Positions 12,141 to 21,166 of a DNA stretch of 64,000 nucleotides are shown here, piece after piece. Both the position numbers and the translations under genes were made by a program. How positions within the stretch are numbered: the first letter of the stretch is position 1; every line of letters begins with the position of its first letter. The notes beneath the pieces were generated by a model, which ran no database searches, was not told where the DNA came from, and worked only from the letters and a program-made list of their open reading frames with translations. This DNA is from Algiphilus aromaticivorans DG1253 (GTDB lineage Bacteria > Pseudomonadota > Gammaproteobacteria > Nevskiales > Nevskiaceae), in contig NZ_JPOG01000001.1 in assembly GCF_000733765.1 (NCBI RefSeq), positions 372,001 through 436,000 of the forward strand, given 5' to 3'.

Positions 12141-12946
12141 GTTCCTGCTCCGCTCGCGCCAGCCTGTATCCTGACCGATGTCGCGCCCGCTTGCGCGGCC
12201 CAGCGCAGCCTGTGGTGTTCGAAGCCCTCGACCAGGGTCGGCTTGATCACCTCGAAGTAGGGCGAGATGTCGAAGTCGCGCGGCGTGAACAGGCTGTGAT
12301 GCCGAATGTGCAGTAGCTCGGCGTAGCATTGCGGGCTGCTGCAGGCCGGCTCGCCGTCGAGATCGACATAGGGCAGGATCGGGTAGCCGACGGACTGGAA
12401 GGCCTGTGCGATCAACGACGAGCAGATGGCCCGTGTCGGGTCGCCGCTCCCCAGCGCCACCATGCGCCGCTTTACGCCGCGCGGTACCGGCGGATGACTG
12501 ATCAGGTAGCGCGCCAGATCGATAATGTTGCGCAGGTCGTACTGCAGGCCCAGGCGCTCCACCGCGTAGGCAATGACCGCGTTCCGCTCCGTCGGCTGCA
12601 GGCCGACCGGTCGACAGATGCGCAGATGCTCGCCTTCGTAGACGGTTAGCGGCACTGCGCGCACGCCGTCGTTGAGATCGGCCTCCAGCAGCACGCGTGG
12701 CGCAGTCGCCTCGGAACGATCCAGCGCGTGGCCGATGCATAGCGCGGCATGCGACCAGGTTGACTGCGTCAGATACTTGATGCCCTCGCTGATGCGGCTC
12801 GTTCCTTCCACCAGCACGACATCGCCGGGCTGCAGGGTCTGCGCAAGCCGGTCCAGCGGCGGGGCCGGTGTGCGCGCGGCGCTGCCGCGCGGCCGCGACA
12901 GCCAGCGCGCCAGTGCGCTTCCGATGCGGCGCAGGCCGAAGTCCAT
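12137..12946 (-). CDS. Permuted NlpC/P60 (YiiX/YaeF-like) cysteine hydrolase
   Basis: A 269-residue protein with the circularly permuted papain-like fold of the YiiX/YebB-like group. LQPGDVVLVEG and the His in WSHAALCIG come first, and the nucleophile Cys comes late, in RAICSSLIAQAFQ. Members act on peptides, amides or acyl-lipids; the substrate here is unknown. GGGAG eight bases before ATG 12946 sets the start, although the frame stays open further upstream. The stop overlaps the ThDP-enzyme start as ATGA, so it leads the operon. Confidence 0.82.
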
Positions 12947-13098
12947 GATCGACTCTCCCAATGCGTTCAGCCTGCATCCTAGGCCGAGCCCCACCCCAAG
13001 GGCAGCGCGTGTGGTCCGGCGCACGGGTCGCGCCGTCCGGATGCAACCGTCGGTCGGGTGGCTGTGCTGTCGGCAGTCGGCGGCACTAGACTGATGCC

Positions 13099-14217
13099 AT
13101 GACGCGTTTGCTGCCCGCCGCCGGATGTCTGCTGCGCGCGACGCTGGCCGTTGCGTTGCTGGCACTGTGCCTGCAGGACGGGCCCGCAGCACGCGCCGTG
13201 GCCGAGTTGAACGCGCTTCCTGACTACGATCACGCGCGCGTAGCCAGCCGGCTGGCGGCCGACGCCCGCCTCGACGAGGCACTGCTCGTGCTGGACGCCG
13301 GGCTCGCGGCTGCCCCCGGCCCGCAGCGCGCCGCAGCCTTGCGTGCGCAGCAGCAGCATTTGACTGCCGAACGCGACAGCTGGTCCTATCGCGGCCGCGA
13401 GCTCGCCGCCGGCGCCTGGCGCGGTGGCGGTGACAGTACGCCGGCACTGGTCGGTGCGGTGACGGCGGATCTGCTGGTCTTCGGCGACGTCCGCGATCTC
13501 GCCATCCAGTCGGTGCGCGGTCTACGCGGGCAGGAGGTCGATCCCGTGATCACGACACTGTCCGCCGCCGGCATCCTGCTGACGGCCTGGCCGGCCGCCG
13601 ACGGTGGCACGGCCATTCTGAAAGCCGCGCGGCGCGGCGGGGCGCTGTCGGCGCGGCTGGCCGGGGACGCGCTGGCTGCCGGCAGGCGGGCGCTGGCACG
13701 CGTCGACGCGACACCGCTGCGCCGTATCGCCGCCGACGCCGGAAGTCTGCAGCGGCAGGCGGGCGCGGCGCCGTCGATTCGCATCCTGCGTAACGTTGGT
13801 GGCCGTGGCGACCTCGCGCGCGCGGCGCGCTTCGCCGAGCGGCCCGGCGGTGCTTTCGCGCTCTGGGTCGGTGGCGGCGACGCCCTGCAGCTGCTGCGCG
13901 CCGGCGGGGCTCTGGGCGGTGCCTGGCTGTTGCGTGCGGCGCGCAAGGGACCGGAGGGTGTCGCCGTGGCTGCGCGTTCGGCACGCGTTTTGGCCAAGCC
14001 GCATCCGCTGATCGGCGCGACCAAGGGGATCTACAAGGGCAACGCCGGCGCGCTGCTGTCGAACGCTCTGCGCGACTACGCAGCGCCCTTGGTCGGTCTG
14101 CTAGCCGGCTGGCTGCTCTTCGAGCTGGGCCTGCTTGGACTGCGTTTGCGCAGGGCGGGAAGGGCCGCCGGATCGGGTGCCGGCCACCGCCCGTCCGCTG
14201 TGCCGATGCAGGCCTGA
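13099..14217 (+). CDS. Hypothetical membrane protein, Ala/Arg-rich
   Basis: A 372-residue protein I cannot assign. It has an N-terminal hydrophobic segment (about 8-24) that may be a signal anchor and a first domain with Ala-rich TPR-like helices (about 30-90). A short hydrophobic stretch follows (TPALVGAVTADLLVFGD, about 113-130), then a glycine/arginine-rich middle. A conserved-looking segment, KPHPLIGATKGIYKGN, lies near 305-320, and a C-terminal membrane helix at about 333-355. It is divergent from the P60-ThDP-ALDH operon. Real-gene status rests on length, strong GC codon-position bias and the hydrophobic pattern. Confidence 0.72.
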   Translation: MTRLLPAAGCLLRATLAVALLALCLQDGPAARAVAELNALPDYDHARVASRLAADARLDEALLVLDAGLAAAPGPQRAAALRAQQQHLTAERDSWSYRGRELAAGAWRGGGDSTPALVGAVTADLLVFGDVRDLAIQSVRGLRGQEVDPVITTLSAAGILLTAWPAADGGTAILKAARRGGALSARLAGDALAAGRRALARVDATPLRRIAADAGSLQRQAGAAPSIRILRNVGGRGDLARAARFAERPGGAFALWVGGGDALQLLRAGGALGGAWLLRAARKGPEGVAVAARSARVLAKPHPLIGATKGIYKGNAGALLSNALRDYAAPLVGLLAGWLLFELGLLGLRLRRAGRAAGSGAGHRPSAVPMQA

Positions 14218-14261
14218 ACGGCACCGCTAGGCTGGTCGAATTCTTCGGGGGAGCCTTCTTG

Positions 14262-14321
14262 ATGCAGATCGTCATAGCCCCTGGCGCGCTTGCCGGCCCG
14301 GGATCCGGAGGCCGCCCGTGA
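14262..14321 (+). CDS. Candidate 19-residue leader peptide coupled to the globin gene
   Basis: A short open frame, MQIVIAPGALAGPGSGGRP, starts at an ATG eight bases behind GGGGGAG and ends in TGA, which overlaps the GTG start of the globin gene (GTGA). Such geometry allows translational coupling. The peptide itself resembles nothing I know, and at 19 residues chance cannot be excluded. Confidence 0.3.
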   Translation: MQIVIAPGALAGPGSGGRP

Positions 14322-14752
14322 CGCCTCGTGAGACCCGACTGATCCGTGAAAGCTGGCGCAACATCGCGCGCGATCGTGACGCTATCGTCGTCACCTTCTA
14401 CGACCTCCTGTTCCGCTGGAAGCCGGAGTTGCGTGGGTACTTCAGCGAGGACATGAGCGAGCAGCGGCGCATGATGGCGGTGACCCTGAATCTGGCTGTC
14501 TCGCATATCGACCGCATCGAGACGATTCGCGAATCCGTGCGCGACCTTGGTCGCCGCCATGCACGTTACGGCGCGCGCGCGTCCTACTACGATCTGGTAG
14601 TCGAGGCGCTGGTGCGTGCCATTTCCCAGCACGCGGGGCCTGCTATCTTCGGCCCGCGGGTGGAAGCCGCCTGGCGCCGGGCATTCGCGCTGATTGCCGA
14701 GGAAATGCTGGCGGGTGCCGAGGGGCGCGAGCCGCGGACAAAGGCAACGTAG
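14318..14752 (+). CDS. Single-domain globin
   Basis: A 144-residue haemoglobin-fold protein of the flavohaemoglobin-like/Vgb-like class, without a reductase domain. The proximal His is His81 (GRRHARYGA) and the CD1 Phe is Phe42 (LRGYFSED). Helices A to H are plausible over the full length, close to the usual 140-150 residues. It could bind O2 or NO, or act as a sensor. The start is GTG with GGAGG six bases upstream. It is preceded by a possible leader peptide and followed 58 bases later by an acyl-CoA dehydrogenase gene. Confidence 0.85.
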   Translation: MTPRETRLIRESWRNIARDRDAIVVTFYDLLFRWKPELRGYFSEDMSEQRRMMAVTLNLAVSHIDRIETIRESVRDLGRRHARYGARASYYDLVVEALVRAISQHAGPAIFGPRVEAAWRRAFALIAEEMLAGAEGREPRTKAT

Positions 14753-14810
14753 CGCGTCGCCACACGGCGTGTCCGGCTAGACTCGGGAGCCCGTTCAATC
14801 GAGTTGCGTG

Positions 14811-16604
14811 ATGAGCCATCTGATCAACCGCCGTGACCTCGACTTCCTGCTCTACGAGCTGCTCGACACCACATCCCTGTGCGAGCGGGAGCGCTTCGCG
14901 AGCCACGACCGTGCGACTTTCGATGCCGTCATCGACGCCGCCGAGACGTTGGCTGTCGAGGCCTTCGCCGATCACGCCGCCAAGCTCGATGCCAACGAGC
15001 CCGAGTTCGACGGTGAGCGCGTGCACATCATCCCGGAGGTCAAGAAGGCGCTGGAGGCCTACATCGAAGGCGGCTTCCTGGGTACGGCCTTCGATGAATC
15101 CGACGGCGGTTTGCAGCTGCCCTATACGGTCAGCCAGTCCGTGGCCGCGTTGTTCTCGGCCGCCAATATCGGCACGGCCGGCTATCCCTTCCTGACCGGC
15201 GCGGCGGCGAATCTGCTGAAGGTGGTGGGTTCCGAGGCGCAGCAGCAGCGCTACATGCGCCCCATGATAGCCGGGCGCTTCTTCGGCACGATGTGCCTCT
15301 CCGAGCCGCAGGCGGGCTCCTCGCTGGGTGATATCCGCACGCGCGCGGTGCCGGACGGCGAGGGCGGCTATCGGCTCAAAGGCAACAAGATGTGGATTTC
15401 CTGCGGTGAGCACGATCTGTCCGAGAATATCGTGCATCTGGTGCTCGCCCGCGTTGAAGGCGATCCGCCCGGCACCAAGGGCATCTCGCTTTTCGTCGTG
15501 CCCAAGTTCCGCATCAACGACGACGGCAGCCTTGGGCCGCGCAACGACGTGCGCCTGGTCGGGCTCAACCACAAGATGGGCTACCGCGGTACGGTGAATA
15601 CCGTGCTCAGTTTCGGCGACAACGACGATTGCCGCGCCGAGCTGGTCGGCGAGCAGGGCAAGGGCCTGGCCGGTATGTTCCACATGATGAACGAGGCGCG
15701 TATCGGCGTCGGCATGGGGGCTTCGGTGCTGGGCTATTCGGGCTATCTGCATTCGCTGACCTATGCACGCGAGCGCCCGCAGGGCCGCTCGCCGGCGGCC
15801 CCGGATCCCGCCAAGCCGCCGGTGCCGATCATCCGTCACGCCGACGTGCGCCGCATGCTGCTGGCGCAGAAGGCCTACGCCGAGGGCGGGCTGGCGCTCT
15901 GCCTGTACTGTGCCTCGCTGGTGGATCGTCAGGCGACGACGACCGGGGACGACGCCGAGCGCGACCGCCTGGGCCTGCTGCTCGACATCCTCACGCCCGT
16001 TGCCAAGTCCTGGCCCTCCGAGTACGGCCTGGAGGCGAACAAGCTCGCCATCCAGGTGCTGGGCGGTTACGGCTACACGCGCGAGTATCCGGTCGAGCGG
16101 CTGTATCGCGACAATCGGCTGAACCCGATCCACGAGGGCACCTACGGCATCCAGGCCATCGACCTGCTCGGCCGCAAGGTGACGATGCGCGAGGGAGCGG
16201 CGTTGAAGCTGCTGCTGCGGCAGATCGGCGAGACCGCCCAGGCCGTATCGGAGGATCCCGAGCTGCAGGGCTTCGCCGCCCAGCTTGCCGACGGTATCGA
16301 CCTCGTCGCGGAAACCACCCGCGCGGTGGCCGATCGCTCAACGGATGCCGAAACCTATCTTGCCAATGCCAGCGCCTATCTCGACATGCTCGGCCATCTG
16401 GTGCTGGCCTGGATCTGGTTGCGCCAGGCGCAGCTCGCGCGTGCCGCCGAACCGGCGAGCACTGCAGACGCCGATTTCTACGCCGGAAAGCTGCAAGCCA
16501 CGCGCTTCTTCTTCAACCGCGAGCTGCCGAAGATCCGGCACTGGGCCGATATCGTTGCGCGCGGCGAGGACAGCGCGCTGAGCATGCGCGAGACCTGGTT
16601 CTAG
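14811..16604 (+). CDS. Acyl-CoA dehydrogenase (long form with C-terminal extension)
   Basis: A 597-residue FAD-dependent acyl-CoA dehydrogenase of the long class, with an extra N-terminal segment and a C-terminal domain (Acyl-CoA_dh_C type). FAD-site motifs are MCLSEPQAGSSLGDI near 160 and KMWISCGEHDL near 190; the late QVLGGYGYTREYPVER near 410-425 is the family signature. It probably oxidises medium- or long-chain acyl-CoA in beta-oxidation. A GTG lies one codon upstream of the chosen ATG; either would give the same protein plus or minus one residue. Confidence 0.93.
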   Translation: MSHLINRRDLDFLLYELLDTTSLCERERFASHDRATFDAVIDAAETLAVEAFADHAAKLDANEPEFDGERVHIIPEVKKALEAYIEGGFLGTAFDESDGGLQLPYTVSQSVAALFSAANIGTAGYPFLTGAAANLLKVVGSEAQQQRYMRPMIAGRFFGTMCLSEPQAGSSLGDIRTRAVPDGEGGYRLKGNKMWISCGEHDLSENIVHLVLARVEGDPPGTKGISLFVVPKFRINDDGSLGPRNDVRLVGLNHKMGYRGTVNTVLSFGDNDDCRAELVGEQGKGLAGMFHMMNEARIGVGMGASVLGYSGYLHSLTYARERPQGRSPAAPDPAKPPVPIIRHADVRRMLLAQKAYAEGGLALCLYCASLVDRQATTTGDDAERDRLGLLLDILTPVAKSWPSEYGLEANKLAIQVLGGYGYTREYPVERLYRDNRLNPIHEGTYGIQAIDLLGRKVTMREGAALKLLLRQIGETAQAVSEDPELQGFAAQLADGIDLVAETTRAVADRSTDAETYLANASAYLDMLGHLVLAWIWLRQAQLARAAEPASTADADFYAGKLQATRFFFNRELPKIRHWADIVARGEDSALSMRETWF

Positions 16605-16650
16605 TGACTCGCTGCGGCGTGTGCTCCCTTAGCGGAGTCCGGCAGCCTTG

Positions 16651-18237
16651 ATGGACTGGTCGCTGCTCGGCGCCACTCTCGGCGGCATCGGCCTGCTGCT
16701 GCTGGGCATGCACATCATGACCGACGGCCTGCGCGAGGCCGCCGGCGATGCCCTTCGCGGCCTGCTCGTGCGGGCGACCGGGCGCCCCCTGCGCGCCGTG
16801 GCCAGCGGTGTGCTGATCACCGGCATCGTGCAGTCCTCAAGTGCGGTGACAGTGGCGACGATCGGCTTCGTCAATGCCGGTCTGCTCAATCTGACGCAGG
16901 CGATTCCCGTCATCTACGGCAGCAATGTCGGCACCACGGCCACCGCCTGGCTGGTCGCGCTCGTCGGCTTCCATATCGACGTACGCCTGCTGGCCCTTCC
17001 CATGATCGGCGTCGGCATGCTGCTGCGCGTCTTCGCCGGCCCGCGTCGCATCGGTGCCGTCGGCATGGCACTGGTGGGCTTCGGCATCTTCTTTACCGGC
17101 ATCGACACCCTGCGCGTGGCCTTTGCCGATATCGGCAGTCAGATGCCGATCGCGCAGTTGGTCAGCGGGGGTTGGCTCGGACTGTTCGTCGCCCTCGGCC
17201 TCGGTTTCGCGCTGACGCTGCTCATGCAGTCGTCGAGCGCGGCGTTGACCATCATTCTTACCGTGGCGGCCGGCGGAATGGTGGCTCTGCCCAGCGCCGC
17301 GGTCATGGTCATCGGCGCCAATCTGGGCACTACCTCCACGGCGTTGATCGCGGTGATCGGCGCCACGCCCAACGCCCGGCGTGCGGCAGCCGCGCATTTT
17401 GCCTTCAATCTCGGCACCGGCGTTGTGGCGCTGCTGCTGTTGCCGCTGTTGCTATGGCTGTTGTCGCTGGTGGCGGAGAGTACCGGCGAGGGCGCCAGCG
17501 CGGCAGCGGTGCTGGCGCTGTTCCATACCGCCTTCAATGTGCTTGGAGTGCTGATCTTCCTGCCGCTGACGCCACGGTTGGTCGCTTTCGTTTCAGCCCG
17601 CTTCCGGACCGCGGAGGAGGATCTGGCTCGTCCGCAGCATCTTGACGGTACGCTGCTGCACACGCCATCGCTGGCCCTGGACGCGCTGGCGCGCGAGCTT
17701 GAGAGAGCGGCAGCGCTCAGTCGGGGGTGTCTCATCGACGCGCTGCAGCCCGATCACGCTGCCGAGCGGCTGGCAGCGCGCGAGGCGACGGTGACGCGTC
17801 TGGTAGACAGCATCGGCGACTACTGCCAGCAGTTGCAGCAAACCAGCATGAGCGCCGACTCAGCGATGGCCATGGCGGAGGCGCTGCAGGCGCTGCGCCA
17901 CATCGGTGAAACGGCGGCGTCGGCGCGTACGCTGAGCGAGAGTGCTGCTTCGCTGAGCGAGCTGCCCGCAGAAGCGCGCGAGGCTGTCAGCGAATTCGCG
18001 ATCTACGCCAGAGCGCAGATGCAGGCGCCCGAGGACAGCGAGAGCGATCGCGAGGCGCGCTATCAGGCGAGCAAGGCGGAACTGCTGCGTGCAGACAGCC
18101 GCGTGCCGGTGCGCACGGCGGTGCGTCATCTCGAACGGCTGGGCGTCATCCGGGACGGGCTGCGCTCGGCGCTGCGCGCGCGACAGCATCTGGAAGCGCT
18201 GCCGCGCCAGGCGATCGGCGCAGAACTGTCGAACTGA
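16651..18237 (+). CDS. Na+/phosphate cotransporter family protein with PhoU-like tail
   Basis: A 528-residue protein of the NptA/YjbB (PF02690) family. The two symmetric QSS repeats are visible: VQSSSAVTVATIGFVNAG near residue 55 and MQSSSAALTIILTVAAGG near 192. GSNVGTT and GANLGTTSTA follow each, inside about nine membrane helices (residues 1-310). The C-terminal 200 residues are a soluble PhoU-like helical bundle. It moves phosphate with sodium, often as exporter or overflow control. A TTG lies immediately before the ATG; ATG 16651 is chosen with GGAG behind it. Confidence 0.9.
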   Translation: MDWSLLGATLGGIGLLLLGMHIMTDGLREAAGDALRGLLVRATGRPLRAVASGVLITGIVQSSSAVTVATIGFVNAGLLNLTQAIPVIYGSNVGTTATAWLVALVGFHIDVRLLALPMIGVGMLLRVFAGPRRIGAVGMALVGFGIFFTGIDTLRVAFADIGSQMPIAQLVSGGWLGLFVALGLGFALTLLMQSSSAALTIILTVAAGGMVALPSAAVMVIGANLGTTSTALIAVIGATPNARRAAAAHFAFNLGTGVVALLLLPLLLWLLSLVAESTGEGASAAAVLALFHTAFNVLGVLIFLPLTPRLVAFVSARFRTAEEDLARPQHLDGTLLHTPSLALDALARELERAAALSRGCLIDALQPDHAAERLAAREATVTRLVDSIGDYCQQLQQTSMSADSAMAMAEALQALRHIGETAASARTLSESAASLSELPAEAREAVSEFAIYARAQMQAPEDSESDREARYQASKAELLRADSRVPVRTAVRHLERLGVIRDGLRSALRARQHLEALPRQAIGAELSN

Positions 18238-18342
18238 CAGGGTTCTTGCGCTGCGCTCCAGTGGCCCCTCCCTGCGGAGCAGCCGGCGGGGCAGTGCCCC
18301 TTCGGTCAGTCAGTTTCTTGCGCCCCGCTCACGACAGCCTTA

Positions 18343-18360
18343 CGATTTACATGTAAATCG
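18343..18360. promoter_or_regulatory. Perfect 18-bp palindrome, probable toxin-antitoxin operator
   Basis: CGATTTACATGTAAATCG is a perfect inverted repeat in an AT-rich island, ending 14 bases before the ATG of the ribbon-helix-helix antitoxin gene. Antitoxins of this fold normally repress their own operon at such sites, so this is the likely operator. The 100 bases upstream of it hold only a weak hairpin (18288-18300). Confidence 0.7.
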
Positions 18361-18374
18361 GAACTGGCGGCCCC

Positions 18375-18608
18375 ATGACCCGCATGATCAATTTCCGCGC
18401 TGACGAGGCTCTCGACGAGCGTCTCTCGCGCCTGGCTGAGCTGACCGGCCGCACCAAGACCTTCTATGTGCGCGAGGCGGTGGAGCGGCACATCGAGGAT
18501 CTGGAGGACGCATATCTGGCGGATCGGGTCATGGCGCGCGTCGAGCGCGGCGAGGAAGGCGTGAAGTCGCTGGAAGCGCTGGAGCGCGAGCTTGGGTTGG
18601 CGGATTGA
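18375..18608 (+). CDS. RelB/ribbon-helix-helix antitoxin
   Basis: A 77-residue protein. The N-terminal strand [17 protein letters not shown] and helices [19 protein letters not shown] form a ribbon-helix-helix DNA-binding domain. The C-terminal helix (about 45-77, acidic) would wrap the toxin. It overlaps the toxin gene by 17 bases and is preceded by an 18-bp palindrome, as expected for an autoregulated type II toxin-antitoxin operon. Confidence 0.9.
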   Translation: MTRMINFRADEALDERLSRLAELTGRTKTFYVREAVERHIEDLEDAYLADRVMARVERGEEGVKSLEALERELGLAD

Positions 18609-18855
18609 GTTCACCGCCAGCGCCGAGCGTGCGCTAAGAAAGCTCGATCCCCGGGTCACACGCCGCATCTTCGCCTTCCTGCGCGAGCGCGCCACTGCCG
18701 ATCCACGCAGCCATGGCAAGGCGCTGCAGGGAGATCGGGTCGGCTACTGGCGCTATCGCATCGGCGACTATCGCGTGATCTGCCACCTGGAAGACCAGCG
18801 TCTGCGCGTGCTCGTGGTACGGGTGGCGCACCGGCGCGAGATCTACCGCAAGTAG
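18592..18855 (+). CDS. RelE-family toxin (mRNA interferase type)
   Basis: An 87-residue RelE/ParE-fold protein: [20 protein letters not shown], then [17 protein letters not shown] and the closing [13 protein letters not shown], the RelE pattern with the basic C-terminal residues. RelE toxins cleave mRNA in the ribosomal A site. The start appears to be TTG at 18592, inside the antitoxin gene, with GGAG upstream; no ATG or GTG lies near enough. Low initiation would keep toxin below antitoxin (inference). Confidence 0.88.
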   Translation: MGWRIEFTASAERALRKLDPRVTRRIFAFLRERATADPRSHGKALQGDRVGYWRYRIGDYRVICHLEDQRLRVLVVRVAHRREIYRK

Positions 18856-18859
18856 CGCC

Positions 18860-19525
18860 CTACCAGGGCAGCTCGCTGCCATCGCTGTGGAAGAAGCGGC
18901 CGCTGCGCGCGGCATTCAGCTCGTCCATCAGCCCGATCAGCCGCTTGGCTGCCTCGTCCGGGTTGATGTGGCCGTTGTGACCGGTCATGGCCGTGCGCAC
19001 GAAGCCGGGATGCAGGATCGCGACGTGGATGCCGCGCGGTGCGAGATCGACGGCCAGCGACTTGCCGGCGGCGTTGAGCGCGGCCTTGCTCATGCGGTAG
19101 CCGTACTTGCCGCCCGAGTCGTTGTCGGCGATCGAGCCCATGCGCGAGGTCATCAACCCGATCTTTCCGCCCTCGGAGAGCCTGGGTAGCAGCGCCTCGA
19201 CGGCGCGCAGTGGGCCGAGACTGTTGATCTCCAGCTGCTCGCGGATGCTGTCGAAGGCCATGTCACCGAGCCGCTCGCCGTTCATGACTCCGGCGTTGCA
19301 GTAGAGCAGGTCGATGCGCGTGTCTTCGAGGGCTGCGCGCAGCTTGTCGATGGCCGCGTCGCTGGCGATGTCGATGTCCTCGACGATGCGCAAGTCGAGC
19401 GCGCGCAACGCTTCGCTGGGCTCGCGCACCGCGGCAATGACGGTGTCTCCGCGCGCCTGCCACTGGCGCGCCATTTCCAGGCCGATGCCGCCGTTGGCGC
19501 CAATGAGCACGATGGTCTGCGACAT
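18860..19525 (-). CDS. Short-chain dehydrogenase, C-factor-like
   Basis: A 221-residue SDR of the short CsgA/C-factor-like subgroup. The cofactor motif is GANGGIGLEMARQW near residue 8, with CNAGVM near 75, and the active site is Ser in MTSRMGSI with YRMSK near 145. It probably reduces or oxidises a small carbonyl or alcohol compound; the substrate is unknown. It converges on the toxin gene with a four-base gap. Confidence 0.87.
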   Translation of the reverse strand: MSQTIVLIGANGGIGLEMARQWQARGDTVIAAVREPSEALRALDLRIVEDIDIASDAAIDKLRAALEDTRIDLLYCNAGVMNGERLGDMAFDSIREQLEINSLGPLRAVEALLPRLSEGGKIGLMTSRMGSIADNDSGGKYGYRMSKAALNAAGKSLAVDLAPRGIHVAILHPGFVRTAMTGHNGHINPDEAAKRLIGLMDELNAARSGRFFHSDGSELPW

Positions 19526-19598
19526 GTCCGGGACTCCTGCCGAGTGGGAGGCACACGCTAGGCGCTGTAATCGGAGCGCGCAAGGCGTTCCGGGGTTT

Positions 19599-20168
19599 TC
19601 AGGAGGCGGGCTGCGGGTCGCGGATGAAGCCGAGCGCAGCCGGGGCGTCGGTCTGGTCGAGGCGTCCCAGCGGCAGCGTCTGGCCGCCCAGGCGCAGCGA
19701 CAGCGCTGTGGCCTCGCCGCTGGAAATTGCGAGGGCGGCCTCCAGCGCCTCGCTATCCGGGCTGGCGGTGCCGGCTTTCAGATGCGCGAGTAGCCACTCC
19801 GCCTCGGTGTCGTCGAGCTGGGCCGGACCGTGCTCGGTGGCCATCAGCAGATTGCCGTGCTCGTCGAGCCAGGTGCTGCTCGGCGTCGTCACGGCCGCGC
19901 CGGTATGCGTGCACAGATCCTCGCTGTCGGCGCGCAGAATCAGCGGAGCGGCCTCGAGCTGCACGTAGCCACGCTGCGGGCCGTTCTGGAAGTACCAGGC
20001 ACCGTGCTCGTCGGCGAGATAATTCGCGCTGATGGTGTCGATGATCTGCGCGCGCGTGATGATCTCGCCCTGGATGCGCCAGCGGCCGCGCCGGTCCAGC
20101 GACAGCCAGCCGTAGAGGGCGGGCACGTTGGGCCAGCGCGCCAGCGCGCGCTGCATGCGGTCTTCCAT
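19599..20168 (-). CDS. Conserved DUF2946-like protein of unknown function
   Basis: A 189-residue soluble protein beginning MEDRMQRALARWPNVPALYG, with WLSLDRRGRWRIQGE and YFQNGPQRGYVQLE. I recognise this as a conserved family of gamma- and betaproteobacteria of unknown function; I believe it is the one called DUF2946 but am not certain. The ATG at 20168 is chosen because GAGGAAG precedes it, over an in-frame start 19 codons upstream. It is divergent from the EamA transporter gene. Confidence 0.78.
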   Translation of the reverse strand: MEDRMQRALARWPNVPALYGWLSLDRRGRWRIQGEIITRAQIIDTISANYLADEHGAWYFQNGPQRGYVQLEAAPLILRADSEDLCTHTGAAVTTPSSTWLDEHGNLLMATEHGPAQLDDTEAEWLLAHLKAGTASPDSEALEAALAISSGEATALSLRLGGQTLPLGRLDQTDAPAALGFIRDPQPAS

Positions 20169-20248
20169 CAGATCTTCCTCACTCGTTCTATGTGCATCTT
20201 CAGCAGGCGGGACCAGCCCGGGCAAGCCTGTCCGGGCGATAATCGCGC

Positions 20249-21166
20249 ATGTCCCAAGTTCAGGCTCATCGTGTCGCGCGTCGCGGCTATCTTCTCGGTC
20301 TCGCGCTGGCCATCGTCGGGGCGGTGTTCTTTTCCGGCAAGGCCATCATCGGCAAGCTGCTCTACGTCGAGGGTATCGACGCGTTGGAGCTGGTGGCGCT
20401 GCGCATGCTGTTGTCGGCGCCCTTCTTCGCGCTGGTTGGCCTGTGGGCCTGGTCGCAGCGACCGCGGCCGACGGCCGCTGACGCGCTGCGAATCGCGGTG
20501 CTCGGCCTGCTGGGCTACTACGCGGCCAGTCTGCTCGATTTCATGGGGCTGCAGTACATCACGGCCGGGCTGGAGCGGCTGATCCTCTTCCTGACGCCCA
20601 GCATCGTGCTGCTGCTGGGTATGACCTTCTTCGGTCGGCGCGTGAGCGGGCTGCAGTGGCTGTCGATGGCCTTCGCCTACGCCGGCATCGCGCTGGTCGT
20701 CCAGCACGACCTGAGCATCGGCGGCGATGGCGTCGCGCTGGGAGCCGGCCTGGTCTTCGGCGCGGCCGTCAGCTACGGGCTCTATCTGCTGCTGTCCGGC
20801 GAGATCGTGCAGCGCGTCGGCACGCTGCGGCTGGTGTCGCTGGCGATGATCGCCTGCGCCGTCGCAACCATCACGCACTATGCGCTGGCGCGGCCCTTGC
20901 CGGGGCTGTTCGAGCAGAGTGCGGCGGTCTGGCAGCTGTCCGTGATCAACGCCGTGCTGTGCACGGTGCTGCCGGTCTTCCTGATCATGTCCGCCATCGC
21001 GCGCATCGGCGCCGGCGTCACGGCGCAGGCCGGCATGATGGGGCCGGTGTCGACGCTGGCGCTGGCCTGGTGGATTCTCGACGAGCCGGTCAGTGGCGTG
21101 CAGCTCGCAGGTACGGCGCTGGTGCTGGCCGGCATCCTGCTGCTGTCGGCGCAGCGCGCAAGCTAG
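20249..21166 (+). CDS. EamA/DMT-superfamily transporter
   Basis: A 305-residue inner-membrane protein with ten predicted helices in two EamA repeats (about 15-140 and 160-300). Typical features are VFFSGKAIIGKLLY in helix 1, GLQYITAGLERLILFLTPS in helix 4 and the closing DEPVSGVQLAGTALVLAGI. Such proteins export metabolites or amino acids; the substrate is unknown. Its TAG stop is shared as CTAG with the convergent gene at 21163. Confidence 0.9.
   Translation: MSQVQAHRVARRGYLLGLALAIVGAVFFSGKAIIGKLLYVEGIDALELVALRMLLSAPFFALVGLWAWSQRPRPTAADALRIAVLGLLGYYAASLLDFMGLQYITAGLERLILFLTPSIVLLLGMTFFGRRVSGLQWLSMAFAYAGIALVVQHDLSIGGDGVALGAGLVFGAAVSYGLYLLLSGEIVQRVGTLRLVSLAMIACAVATITHYALARPLPGLFEQSAAVWQLSVINAVLCTVLPVFLIMSAIARIGAGVTAQAGMMGPVSTLALAWWILDEPVSGVQLAGTALVLAGILLLSAQRAS

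Noticed and set aside
12947-13046. N-terminal extension of the acetolactate-synthase-like frame to about 13046
   Set aside because: The frame is open, but the upstream part overlaps the P60 gene in another frame, and the family start with ATGA overlap lies at 12140.
14643-16133. 496-codon open frame antisense to the acyl-CoA dehydrogenase
   Set aside because: The acyl-CoA dehydrogenase has complete motifs on the plus strand; the antisense frame has none and no ribosome-binding site.
18288-18300. GGGGC-AGT-GCCCC as terminator of the Na/Pi gene
   Set aside because: Only a five-base stem with no real U-tract.
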